From Byssothecium circinans (taxonomy: Eukaryota > Ascomycota > Dothideomycetes > Pleosporales > Massarinaceae), in NCBI GenBank assembly GCA_010015675.1, contig ML977014.1, positions 48,226 to 61,790 on the forward strand: DNA of 13,565 nucleotides, read 5' to 3'. The translations under genes were made by a program, and so were the position numbers. The notes under the pieces are model-generated. The model had not been told where the DNA came from. It saw only the letters and a list, made by a program, of their open reading frames with translations, and did not search any database. This document shows positions 1 through 9,600 of the stretch, piece after piece (position 1 is the first letter of the stretch; each line of letters opens with the position of its first letter).

Positions 1-769
1 GATACTTAGTTTACTATATTTAAAAGTAAAGCTATTACTACTAATCTATAGTAATACCTTAATCTAGAGGCTACTAATAAGCCCTTACTTAAACTACTAC
101 TATAGCTAATAAGTAATAAATCTAATATACGCGTTATTATTTAGAAGGAATATTATAAGGAATATATTATTAAGAATAAACTACTATTAGACCTAGGTAA
201 CTATATACTTAATATAATTAAAACTATACTATATAGGTAACTTATTAATTATCTAAAGGTTACTAAGAAGCTTAAAATCCTCTATACTATATTTAATTAA
301 ACCTAAGTAGTTAAAGTTAATAAAGCAAGTAATAAATATAATAACTATAAGAAGAAAATAGTAGGGTAAGATGCCTTTAAGAACTAATTATATAAATTCT
401 AACTTATATTAAATAAAGTAAAGGAACTTAAGCTACTAGAAGTTAATAGCTTTTAACCTTAATATAATTTTCTTAAGGTATACTTCTATATTAACTACGC
501 ACTTACTACTAATATAATCCTTAAAATTAATAAAGCTAAGATAGCTTACTAAGCTATACTAGCTAAGGTAAATATGTGCACTATAATAATTCTTACTATT
601 ATAGATAAAAAAGGTAATAAGATATAATAGAAAGAAATAGTTAAAGTTCTTATAGCTTTACTAGTAATCCTTAATAAGTATATTATAAAGGCCCTTTTAG
701 CTAGATTTAATTAGTTAAATATATAGCTAGCTATACTTATAGTTTAAACTTATTATACTACCTTTACTA
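1..769 (+). pseudogene. copia-1 gag fragment, 5' part, heavily RIP-mutated
   Basis: This is an old Ty1/copia gag segment that aligns base for base with 6677-7415 of the better preserved copia-2 copy, apart from two in-frame indels: copia-1 has one extra codon near 340 and nine extra codons around 520-550. Read in the frame beginning at base 1, it encodes a helical, Lys/Leu-rich Gag-like protein interrupted by many TAA and TAG codons. Where copia-2 still has CA, TG or CG, copia-1 usually has TA, so it has been mutated further. The element starts upstream of the window; its left LTR is not visible. A Fot1/pogo transposon splits it at the TA at 768-769, and it resumes at 2631. Assignment to Gag rests on the shared frame with the copia-2 polyprotein, because fungal copia Gag is poorly conserved. 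It is non-functional. Confidence 0.85.
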
Positions 770-822
770 ACGTATTCTACTACTAAAGTGGCTACACTAC
801 TAAAGTAGCTACTTTTCCTTAG
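770..822 (+). repeat. Left terminal inverted repeat of the pogo-type element
   Basis: These 53 bp match the reverse complement of 2576-2628 at 49 positions. All four mismatches are C/T transitions, as RIP would produce. The repeat itself contains two imperfect copies of a roughly 17-bp CTACTAAAG...GCTAC subrepeat, which may be a transposase binding site, as subterminal repeats are in related elements (inference). Confidence 0.93.
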
Positions 823-849
823 CAACACTATTACTACACTTATCACAAA

Positions 850-2589
850 ATGCCTTAACTAACAAACGCAATACTTGTTTAACAAGAAGGCAGAATTAAG
901 CTTGCCCTTTAAGCTTACTATTTAGGCTAATTTACAAGCCTCCAACGTGCTGCTAAGGCTTTTAACGTTCGTTATTAGAGACTCTCTGCATGCCTTAACA
1001 GAACCGCCTTTTAACTAATAATAGTACTAAACTGTTTAAAACTATCTTTAACTAAAGAGAACACGCTTGTCTAATACATCCTTAACCTTAATTCGCGAGG
1101 ATTCGCGCCTATATTAGGCGAAGTGTTAGATATAGCGAATAAACTACTACGCGAGTAAGGTAGTAAGCAAGTAGGTATTAACTAAGTAGCATAGTTTGTA
1201 GACTATTTAGAATAGTTATAAATAGTTTAGAACTATTTAAAAAACTATTAAAGGGCACTATAGAAAGATCCTAAGGTAGTTAACACGTAGTTTAAGCTTA
1301 TATAGGATACTAAAGCAAATTACAGTATACATAATAATAATATATATAACTTTAATAAGACTAGCTTTTAGATAGGTATTATTAGCTTTATAAAAGTAGT
1401 TACTAGCTTAGAGAAGCGAGAAAGGCCTACAACAGTTCAGCTAGGCGATAAAAAGTAGGTAACGGATATCTAGAGTATATGTTTAAATAGTACATTTACC
1501 TTACTATTTATTATGTATAAAAGACGTGTCTATATTTTTTTATAGTACTAGGAAGCTAATATATCACGCAATTAAAAGCTCTTAATTTTAGAGAATAGAT
1601 AGACAGCTAATAAGCTTAGTCTTACGTAGTTAAAGCACTTTAACGCGCATATAAAGGCGAGAACTATTAGTGTCTATTAGTTGCTAATTTTAGATAGCCA
1701 CGAAAGCTACCTAAATTAAGATTTTAAGGATTATTATTATAATAATAAAATCTTTACGCTTTATATGCTATCGCACTTGTCACACATCCTCTAGCAGCTT
1801 AATGTAGTGTTATTCTCGCCGCTTAAGCGTAAGTACTTTAAAATTGTTTAGAGCTTAGCGTAATAGCGCGTTTTTTATATTAATAAGGAAACGTTCCTAC
1901 TAGCCTTTAAAAACGCGTTTTTAAGCGTGTTTACGGTTTAAAACTATTAAAAGGCCTTTAAGGCAATAAGGCTAGTCCCTTTAAACGCGTAGGTAGTACT
2001 TAATTGCTTTAATATGCGTATACGTATCTTACTAGGACCCCTACTACTAGAGACGCTATAGCTATTAAAGACTCTAAGTAATACACATAAATTTAGCTTA
2101 TAGTTAAAGTTTATACGTGATTCTATTACCCAGTCACTATAAATAGCGCAGGGTAGACTTTTGTAGCTTGTTAAAGGTACTAAGTTAGTGCTGCATCATA
2201 CTACGCTTATAAAGTCGCGTATTAAAAAGCTTAAATAGCAACTTGCAGTTATAACTAAGCATAAAACACGTAAATGCAAGTATATTTAAAAAGGTAGTAC
2301 TATAGAGTATAGTCCTATAATAAACTAGAACAATTCTAAACTATTAGGAATAGTTTAAAACTATAAAAGGGCAAGAGTAAAGAGTAAAGGCGAGGTGCGA
2401 CAATTGCAATAACTAGGTATTTAGCGCTATAGTAACTGCGGTAAGACTAGGCATAACGCAAGAACTTATTAAGCTAATAAAGAAGGTTCTTCTAAGTTAA
2501 AGGCTAGTACTTAGTATATATTTTTAGATAGCAATGCAGACGATAATGATAATGCAGTTAAGTAAGTTAGTATAACTAAGGAAAAGTAG
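850..2589 (+). pseudogene. Fot1/pogo-type DDE transposase, degenerate
   Basis: This frame encodes a cut-and-paste transposase of the DDE_1 type and stays in register from the ATG at 850 to the right inverted repeat, broken only by TAA/TAG codons. Residues about 15-50 form a psq-like helix-turn-helix (LAL.AY..G.FTSL.RAAKAFNVRY). The first catalytic region reads NFNKTSF, with N169 where NFDETGF is usual. The second reads LLILDSHES, keeping D282. The third reads LNVVLFSPLKRKY, with N318 in place of Asp. The spacing between the last two is 35 residues (DD35D). Residues 527-540 form a C-terminal CX2CX4HX4C knuckle whose outer Cys codons are now Tyr. All these changes are G-to-A or C-to-T. The end could be TAA 2563-2565 (possibly a mutated Gln codon) or TAG 2587-2589. 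Length is about 575 codons; Fot1 transposase has about 540. Confidence 0.88.
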
Positions 2590-2628
2590 CTGCTTTAGTA
2601 GTATAGCCGCTTTAGTAGTAGAATACAT
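2576..2628 (-). repeat. Right terminal inverted repeat of the pogo-type element
   Basis: This is the inverted partner of 770-822, with 49 of 53 positions identical and only C/T transitions between them. The TA at 2629-2630 immediately outside is the second copy of the target duplication. Confidence 0.93.
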
Positions 2629-3228
2629 TATCTATAGTAATAAATAGTTACTATATAATACTAATACTAACTAATAAGAAGCTATAAACTAAAAGTATAC
2701 TAACTTAAAAGTTAATACTAATACTAATAATAAACTAAATAATAATAAATTAAAAAGGAAGAAATAGGACTAAAAATATAGTAGTAAGCTTTACTCTTAT
2801 AGTAATAGTAATTCTTATAAAAGGTTCTAAAGAAGCTATCTTTACTTTATTCCTAAGGCCTAACCTTAAAACTAGCGCCCTAATAAGTAAAAGAAAGAGA
2901 TAGTAAATAAATAGCTTAATTCTAGTAATACTAATAAGTGCTAGAGTATTATTAAATTAATCTAAACTAAAGTGCATAATCTATCTTATCTAGCTAACTA
3001 ATTAGCTAATATACTAGATATAGGTAATTAAGCTTTAGATACTAAAATTAAGTACTATACACTAGTTATAACTAGCTATACTACTTTTAATACTTAGAAA
3101 TAAAAGGATTCTCCTTTTTTAATACTTTATTTATAGATCCTAGACTATACTTCTAATATATACGTCTATAATAATCTATTAGAGTTTAAGTAAAAATGTC
3201 TAGCCTATAATAAGTTTATTAAAAGTAG
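2629..3228 (+). pseudogene. copia-1 gag C-terminus and start of protease, RIP-mutated
   Basis: This is the continuation of copia-1 after the pogo insertion. Bases 2631-3228 align with 7416-8013 of copia-2 without any indel. It covers the Asn/Lys-rich end of Gag, a degenerate Cys-containing segment that in copia-2 retains C.H....C before a Tyr/Pro stretch (probably a former zinc knuckle), and the beginning of the aspartic protease region. Homology ends exactly where the TGTTAC terminus of the gypsy LTR begins at 3229. The rest of copia-1 is not found elsewhere in the window. It is dead, with many TAA/TAG codons. Confidence 0.85.
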
Positions 3229-3727
3229 TGTTACCAAAAGGTATACTTGCCTAATCCTAATCCGTGTTAAAGGAGGTAAGTAGTGTAAGGTGTATACTTT
3301 AAGTAGTAAACTTTAGTAATTCAAGAAGCAAATGCATAAAAGGTATTTATCTAAAGACAACTAATTCTATAACTAACTATAGAATAACTAAGTATCAATT
3401 TAGGTAAGAGATAAACTAAAGAGAGTTAACTATAAAGAACTAAAATTAGAAAGATAAAGGAAATCCGTCTAGCCTTTATCCTGCCTATTCTATTCTTTTA
3501 AGTTATTATAATTAGTATACTTAGTGGCGATCCTATAGATTATGCTAAGCATCTTATGCTTAGGTTGCTTAGTGCTAAGACTACTAATTTTACTAAGTAT
3601 CCTAACGTTACATAACTACTAACCTAATCCTGCCCTGCGCATTATTGTGTCGCTATCTCTTAGGCTTAATACTTTTTATGCTGCATTATTTAGTCTTAGA
3701 TACTTTATATCCTTTTTATTCGTAACA
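3229..3727 (-). repeat. Probable 3' LTR of a minus-strand Ty3/gypsy element
   Basis: The left edge is fixed by the sudden end of copia-1 homology. The segment starts with TGTTAC and ends with GTAACA at 3722-3727, the inverted termini expected of an LTR. Its right edge is followed by a pyrimidine-rich run that is a polypurine tract on the element strand. The second LTR is not in the window, so the boundaries cannot be confirmed by an internal pair, and no target duplication could be identified. Confidence 0.55.
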
Positions 3728-3744
3728 TTATCCTTCTTTTTAGG
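3728..3744 (-). other. Putative polypurine tract of the gypsy element
   Basis: On the minus strand this reads CCTAAAAAGAAGGATAA and abuts the inferred LTR start. A purine-rich primer for plus-strand DNA synthesis is expected at this point. The last bases (ATAA) may have been altered by RIP. Confidence 0.45.
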
Positions 3745-3878
3745 AATATTATTTTAATATCCTAAAATATTTAGCTACTATGCCGTATCTAAGTGTAGCT
3801 AATATATAAAGCGCGCGTCTCTTCTATCTACTATAAGATTATATTTTCTATAAATGTTTCATAATCTTTTGCCTAACT

Positions 3879-4559
3879 ATGCCTAAGGTACCTATGAAGT
3901 TAACTAACTATTGCTAAGCCTATTTTGCCCGTATCCGCGCTATAGATTACATCGTAACGAAATCTTATTATTATTGTCTAGCAAGGGGTTCTAAGTGTCT
4001 ATTATTATTAAAGGGGAGTTGCGCTAACTACATTACGGCTAGCGTGCAGTGCAGCCTGTTTCCTTAAGAGAAAGAGTTTGCTGCAGTAGCTTAAAAGCGC
4101 TAATAGCTTCGTTAAAAGCTTCGCGAGATTAAGCGTTATAAGCTTAATTTAAAAAAGTAGTTAGATTCTACTGCTAAAGAAAAAAAAGAATTATTTAACT
4201 ATAAAAAAGTCGTAATTAAGGAGTTTAAGTCTTTAGAAAAGAAAATAAGTATTTCTATAGAAACTTTAAGGAGAATAAGTATAGTTACTACTAAAATTCC
4301 TTTACTACCGCTAATTAAACCATTAACTAACTTAGGCTAGTTATAGGCTAATTCTTCCTTTTTATTTAATTCTTCTTTGTCCTTTAACTTTTCTACTTTC
4401 CTAGCAAACTTAGAACTACTACCTTTAGATGCCGTTAGTAATATTCCTTTACTAAATCCTTACAGCCCGTAAGATTTCGTATTAGTTCCTAGGTATTCTA
4501 GCTATCTAGCTAGTTCTTCTACTAGCCCCCAAATTTCTGTAGGTCCTTAATCTCTTTGA
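3879..4559 (+). pseudogene. Degenerate ORF: Zn2Cys6-like cluster plus coiled coil, antisense in the gypsy 3' region
   Basis: This frame runs from ATG 3879 to TGA 4557-4559 (226 residues) with about ten TAA/TAG codons and no frameshift. Residues 30-58 have the spacing CX2CX6CX7CX2CX6C, close to the fungal Zn2Cys6 binuclear cluster. Positions 30 and 51 now read Tyr, each one G-to-A change from Cys; C33, C40, C48 and C58 remain. About residues 62-130 are rich in Lys, Glu, Arg and Leu, as in a coiled coil, followed by a Ser/Pro/Leu-rich tail. It lies opposite to the gypsy coding direction, between the inferred LTR and integrase, and its 3' end overlaps the chromodomain on the other strand. The layout resembles fungal repeat-associated hypothetical proteins (Cys cluster, then coiled coil), but I know no defined function. 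It could be an accessory gene of the element or a captured host segment. Confidence 0.6.
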
Positions 4560-6083
4560 CCTTATAATCTTTGTCTTTAAGTTTGATTCGCGTCTCAATC
4601 TCGGCGTCTAGGGGTGCTAGTTTAAGGAGTAATTTATAAAAAATAAGGTATATACGCATGCCTTTAGGAAGTTTTAGCTTAAATGTTACTAGTCTCTTAG
4701 CCTCTAGGATCTAGAATAGTTCTATTTAAAAGTTATCTAGTTTATCGCATAGCCGTTTAGTTTTTAAATTTTTTTATGATAAAAAAACTTTATTTCTTTC
4801 TTTAAAGGTTAGTTCTTTAAGCCTTTTCTTATTTACTAATCTAGCTATTGTAAGATTCCTTTAAGCAATTCGTTAGTTTAATTTTTTATGTAGTTCGCAA
4901 AGGAGTCGTGCCTTGTCGTTAGCTCTAGCTAAAAGACTCTTAACATCCTTAGGATTTTAATAAGCAATTAGCTTATATCTATAATTCGCGTAGTGCGGCG
5001 AGTATCTTATTATTACGGATCTCATGCTATTATAAGCTAATTACGCTGTTAGCAGGAGTTTAACCTAGTTATCTTATAGCTTATTAGTATACATTCTTAG
5101 ATACTATTTTAGCGTCTAGTTTGTTTATTCTATTTAACCGTCCATCTATAGATAGAAGCTAGTCAAGAGCTTTTTATTAACTCTAAGCTTTGCTAGGAAC
5201 GTGCTCTAATACTTAGAAGTAAATAGTGTCTTATAATTAGTAATAAACTATTCTAGTACTCCGTGTTAGCTAATAAGTGCCTTAGTTACCTTGTAAGCTA
5301 TTTCTTTAGCTATATCTATTTCTTTCGTTAGTACGAATATTGATGCTTTAGTTAATTAATCAACAATTACTAATATTAAGTCGCATAGCCGTGCTAATCT
5401 AGGTTTTAACAATTTTAAGAGCTTTATAATAAAGTCTATCATAACGCTAATCTATAGGCGTGCGTGTGGCTCTAGTAATTAAAGTAACCTATAAAGCTTA
5501 TGTCTTTTAGGCTTATTCTTAGAATAAGCTAAATAGTCGCCTATCGCGTTTTAAACTACTTTTCGTACATTAAGTATTAAGTACTTGTTTAAGATTTATT
5601 GAATTATTTCGTTAATCCCTAGGTGTCCGTATTCCTTAAACTCGTGTAATTTCTGTATTAAGGTTGGTATGTAAGCTTCCTATAGTATAATCTATTATTC
5701 TTTATTTTAAGGTAGTCCCGCCTTAAAGTGCTTAACTAAGTCGTATTCTACCCTTTATTCTAGAGTTAATTAGCTATAGTCTATAAAGTCATGTACCTTA
5801 GATCCCTAGTAATTAATTCTAGCTACCTTATTTAATTAGGGTTGATTATAGCTTAGACTACTATTATTGTCCTTTCATAGAACTGCGTTGTGCGTAATAG
5901 GTTAGTTCGTCTCTTAAAAGTTAAATCTTTGGCTAAGAGCATCCGCCACTCTGTTTAGCAATCCTAGGCGATAGTGTACTTTGAAATTGTAGTTAGCTAT
6001 TATTTTAGCCTATCTAACCTATCATTAATTGAGTTTCTTAGTCGTTATAAAATGTATTAAGTTTTAGTAATTTAAATAACGTA
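4320..6083 (-). pseudogene. Ty3/gypsy chromovirus pol fragment: RNase H end, integrase, chromodomain
   Basis: One minus-strand frame continues through this region, interrupted almost only by TAA/TAG. From high to low coordinates it shows the end of RNase H (ITTKKLN, then YNFKVHYRLG and VADALS, about 5920-6060); an integrase zinc region with both His kept (LHEFKEYGHLG) but the Cys pair now Tyr (DYLAYSKN, about 5525-5545); the integrase core with VIVD.LTKAS and FITNYKTLF (usual SDRG Asp now Asn), and DGQIE...NQTLKQYLR keeping the catalytic Glu; and a C-terminal chromodomain (YKVKEIKD to NLTGCKDLVKEYY, about 4437-4570). The chromodomain marks it as a chromovirus, a group that targets heterochromatin. 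RT, protease and gag should lie above 6083 but are absent, so the element is truncated. The stop of the frame is unclear; 4320 is approximate. Confidence 0.85.
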
Positions 6084-6297
6084 TTCCACCACCGAGTACG
6101 CCAAAATTGCTTGGCAAGGAAAATCAAAGAGTATTATCTTAATAACAAAGCTAAACCTTAATATTTTCTTTTAAGATTTTAAACCTAGATAGATATATAT
6201 ATAATCTAATAGCTATTGAATTTATATAGCTATAGCTTACGTAATCTAGTAGTTATTAGTAAAGGAAGAAATCTTAAGTAAAACCTACCTTTTACTA
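6084..6297. other. Unassigned stretch between truncated gypsy and copia-2
   Basis: No coding frame or known family is recognised. Gypsy RNase H similarity stops at about 6083. The first 45 bases keep several CA and TG dinucleotides and contain a short inverted repeat, GCCAA-AATTGC-TTGGC (6100-6115); the remainder is AT-rich. This was the left side of the site into which copia-2 inserted, and it should continue at 12973. Confidence 0.6.
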
Positions 6298-6302
6298 TAG
6301 AT
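6298..6302. repeat. 5-bp target site duplication, left copy (TAGAT)
   Basis: TAGAT directly before the 5' LTR equals TAGAT directly after the 3' LTR at 12968-12972. A 5-bp duplication is usual for copia integrase, so both outer ends of copia-2 come from one insertion event. Confidence 0.9.
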
Positions 6303-6459
6303 TGTTAGACTGAACAGTACTTAACTATTTAGGACGGTTTAGTACCGTTCCAGCCTAGCGCTAGCTCCTACCTATATAGTTACCTCTCCTAAGCTACACC
6401 ACTAGACACACAATTAATTACTTTCTTATCGCATGCTCTTAGGTCTCTACTATCTAATA
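6303..6459 (+). repeat. 5' LTR of copia-2, RIP-mutated
   Basis: It is the same length as the 3' LTR (12811-12967) with no indel. I count 21 differences, all C-to-T or G-to-A in this copy. Its termini were TGTTGGAC...GTCCAACA but now read TGTTAGAC...ATCTAATA. A TATATAG box at 6373-6379 is retained. Two of the four upstream ACNGTTC sites have been destroyed. Confidence 0.95.
6373..6379 (+). promoter_or_regulatory. Putative TATA box of the 5' LTR promoter
   Basis: TATATAG lies 70 bp inside the LTR, at the same place as 12881-12887 in the 3' LTR, and is unmutated in both. In LTR retrotransposons the promoter for the genomic RNA sits here. The start site was not determined. Confidence 0.5.
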
Positions 6460-6473
6460 GTTATGAGCCTGGC
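6460..6473 (+). other. Primer-binding site, complementary to an initiator tRNA-Met anticodon arm
   Basis: The bases directly after the 5' LTR begin GTTATGAGCC. The reverse complement, GGCTCATAAC, contains the CAU anticodon in the sequence context of eukaryotic initiator tRNA-Met anticodon arms. This fits priming by a tRNA cut in the anticodon loop, as known for Drosophila copia, rather than by a tRNA 3' end. The match beyond the first ten bases depends on the host tRNA and on possible RIP changes. Confidence 0.6.
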
Positions 6474-6604
6474 CTAACTCCATCTACTTTATTATTATAT
6501 ATAAATAAGTAGCTATACTACCCCTATCCACACTAATTTACTAATACTTTGTTATGCACCTTCTACCTACTTCAGCGTCACCTGCGATTAAGTAGCCTAT
6601 AATA

Positions 6605-9600
6605 ATGCCTCTACGCGTAATCACTACAGCCACTATCACGGCGTCCAACACTATTCTTAGTAGTCTAAAGACCTAGGATGCTTAGTTTACCATGTTTAAA
6701 GGCAAAGCTATTACTACTAATCTATAGCAATACCTTAATCTAGAGGCTACTAATAAGCCCTCGCTCAAACTACTACTACAGCTAATAGGCAACGAATCAA
6801 ACGCACGCGCTATTATTTAGAAGGAACGTCGCAAGGAATACACTATTAAATATAAACTACTATTAGACCTAGGCAACTACATGCTTAATATGATTGAAAC
6901 CACGCTGTACGGGCAACTCATCAACTATCCTAAGGTTGCTGAGAAGCTCAAAATCCTCCATACCATGTTTAATTAAACCTAAGTAGTGAAAATCAACGAA
7001 GCGTGTAACAAATATAACTATAAGAAGAAAACAGTAGGGCGAGATATCTTTAAGGACTAGTCGCATGAATTCTAACTTACGCTAAATAAAGTAAAGGAAC
7101 TTAAGCTACTAGAAGTTAACGGCTTTTAACCCTAATATAATCTTCTTAAGGTGTGCTCTTACATTAACTACGCGCTCACTACTAACATGATCCTTGAAGT
7201 TATACTAGCTAAAGCAAACACGCGCACTACGATAATTCCCGCTATTATAGATAAAGAAGGCAATAAGATATAATAGGAAGAAATAGTCAAAGTTCCTATA
7301 GCTCTACTAGTGATTCCTAACAAGTGTACCATAAAGACACTTATAGCTAGATTTAATCAGTTAAACGCGCAGCTAGCTATACTTATAGTTTAAACCCGTC
7401 GTACCGCCTTCGCTACCTATAGTAGTAAATAGTTACTATATAATAACACTAATACTAACTAATAAGAAGCCCTAAACTAAAAGTGTACTAACTTAAAAGT
7501 TGATACTAATACCAATAACAAACTAAACAACAATAAAACAAAGAAGAAACAGAACTGTAAACATAGTAGTAAGCCTTGCCCTTATAGTAATAGTAATTCC
7601 TATAAAGGGTTCTAGAGGAACTATCCTTACCTTATTCCTAAGGCCTAACCTTAAAACTAGTGACTAAATAGGCAAAAGGAAGAAATAGTGAATAAATAGC
7701 TTAATTCTAGTAATACTAATAAGCGCTAAAGCATTATTAAATTAATCTAAACTAAAGCGCGCGATCTATCTTATCTAGCTAACTAATCAGCTAATACACT
7801 AGATGTAGGCGATTAAGCCTTAGACACTAAAACTAAGTACTATGCGCTAGTTATAACTAGCTATACCGCTTTTAACACTTAGAAATAGAAGGATTCTCCT
7901 TTCTTAATGCTTCATTCGTGGACCCTAGACTGTGCTTCTAATATATATATCTGCAACAATCTATTAGAGTTTAAATGGGAACGTCTAGCCTATAATGAGT
8001 TTATTAGAAGTAGAGACAGCGTCTCTCTTATTCTAGCCTATAGTAAATGCTACGTTATCCTTTTAACACTAGTGGGTCCTTAGAAATTTACTCTCCTTAA
8101 CATCACCCTAGTACTGAATTACGCGACCTCATTAGTAGCTCTATTACGCCTATTAGGTAGTAATATTCACTTTAACTTAGGAAGACTAGTCCTATACTAG
8201 CTAAACTATAAGGATAATCTAGTGTAGTATAACGTCTTTAAGAATAGCGGCTACTATGTTTTCATTAGCTAGAAGGAAGAGTTTACTAAACTATTAGAGA
8301 TAGTTAAGTACTATTTAGAACCATCTAGTACCACTAATAGTTCTAAACTATTAGGTACTATTTAGAACTATTCTAACTAATAACTATAACCTATGCTTAG
8401 CTTATACTACCACGCTATAGCTATACGCAAACATCAAAAACGTCGTAACTAACAGAGCTAATCTAAAGCTCCTTATAAGCCACATTAGCTTATAGGACTT
8501 AAAGCTTATATACTACTTAGTCACCTAGGACTAGAGCCTCTTAAGCATCTTACTACTACTTTATTAGGGATCTATATTTTAACCTTACTACTAGCGACTA
8601 AAGACTACCCTTAATGCAGCGCTAATAATGCAACTAAGCAAGTATTACGTCGCTCTAAACGCGAGCAGCCATTAACTAAACCATTTAAGTTAATTGCTAT
8701 TAATATAATTAAGCTTGACTACCTCACGTTTACTAGTGAACGTTATGCTTTCCATGCCTATGACGTATTCTTAAAGTTCAACTTCGTCATCATTATTAAG
8801 AAAAAGAACTAAGAGAGCTTGCTTGTAGCCTTCAAAGAAGTTGACCAACTTATTAAACGTTAATTCAATACCGCACCTATCTTTCTCTATCTTAACGGTG
8901 AAAAAGGCTATAGATTTGAAGCCCTTAATAACTTACTAGTTTCCTATACTAAGTTAGAAGGGATATAGCTTTAACTCTACTCTTTAGATACACTAGCACA
9001 ATCAGGCCACGCAGAACGCTTAGGACATAATCTTATTAAATAAGCTTAGTTACTCTATATAACGTCTAGTCTTCTACTACATCTCTTAGGAGAGTTCTAT
9101 CTATATGCTACTTATCTGCTTAACCGCATACTAACTAAAGCGCTTAGGTAGAAAACACTATTTAAAACTATTTATAACTATTAGCTATTACTAGCCCATC
9201 TTTATATGTACGGTTGCCGCGTATACGCTCTACGTAAGAAAATTAACTATAAAGACAAGCTCACTCCTTAAGCACTCATCAGCTATTTTATTAGCATTAA
9301 TTCCTATAATATCTATCGTGTTTAGCTACTAGGAGCTCAATCCTTTGGCCACAGAGGGAAGATTATCCGTACTCGGGATGTCACCTTTGATAAGCACTTA
9401 TTCTACGGCTCACATGATAGGGAAATACTTAGGGGCCTTAAGCTTAATAATATTATCTACACTATTAAACTTAATAATCCTCTTAATCTACTAGATAGTG
9501 ACGCTTCTTTAGTTACAAAGAATAAAGCTAAACTAGAATATAATAGCAGTGCTACTAATACGCACACTATTATAGTTAATTCTACTAAGGCTATGCTTAC

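Larger units (their letters stand above)
770..2628 (+). mobile_element. Fot1/pogo-type (Tc1/mariner superfamily) DNA transposon, nested in copia-1
   Basis: This 1859-bp element is bounded by 53-bp terminal inverted repeats and by a duplicated TA (768-769 and 2629-2630). The uninterrupted target survives in copia-2, where a single TA at 7414-7415 lies in the same context, so the insertion boundaries are exact. It contains one transposase frame on the plus strand. TA target duplication, element length and a DD35D transposase are typical of the Fot1/pogo group in filamentous fungi. The interior is RIP-mutated and two of three catalytic Asp codons are lost, so it is dead as an autonomous element. 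Confidence 0.93.

Noticed and set aside
1195..1250. Cluster resembling mutated GAACNGT motifs inside the pogo transposase
   Set aside because: The in-frame translation has the spacing expected of the transposase between FV and YQRAL, so no inserted motif is needed; the likeness comes from AT-rich RIP sequence.
6869..7066. 65-codon minus-strand open frame
   Set aside because: It lies opposite the copia-2 gag frame and has no recognisable motif. RIP removes antisense stops in some frames while creating stops in the coding frame, so this is a shadow.
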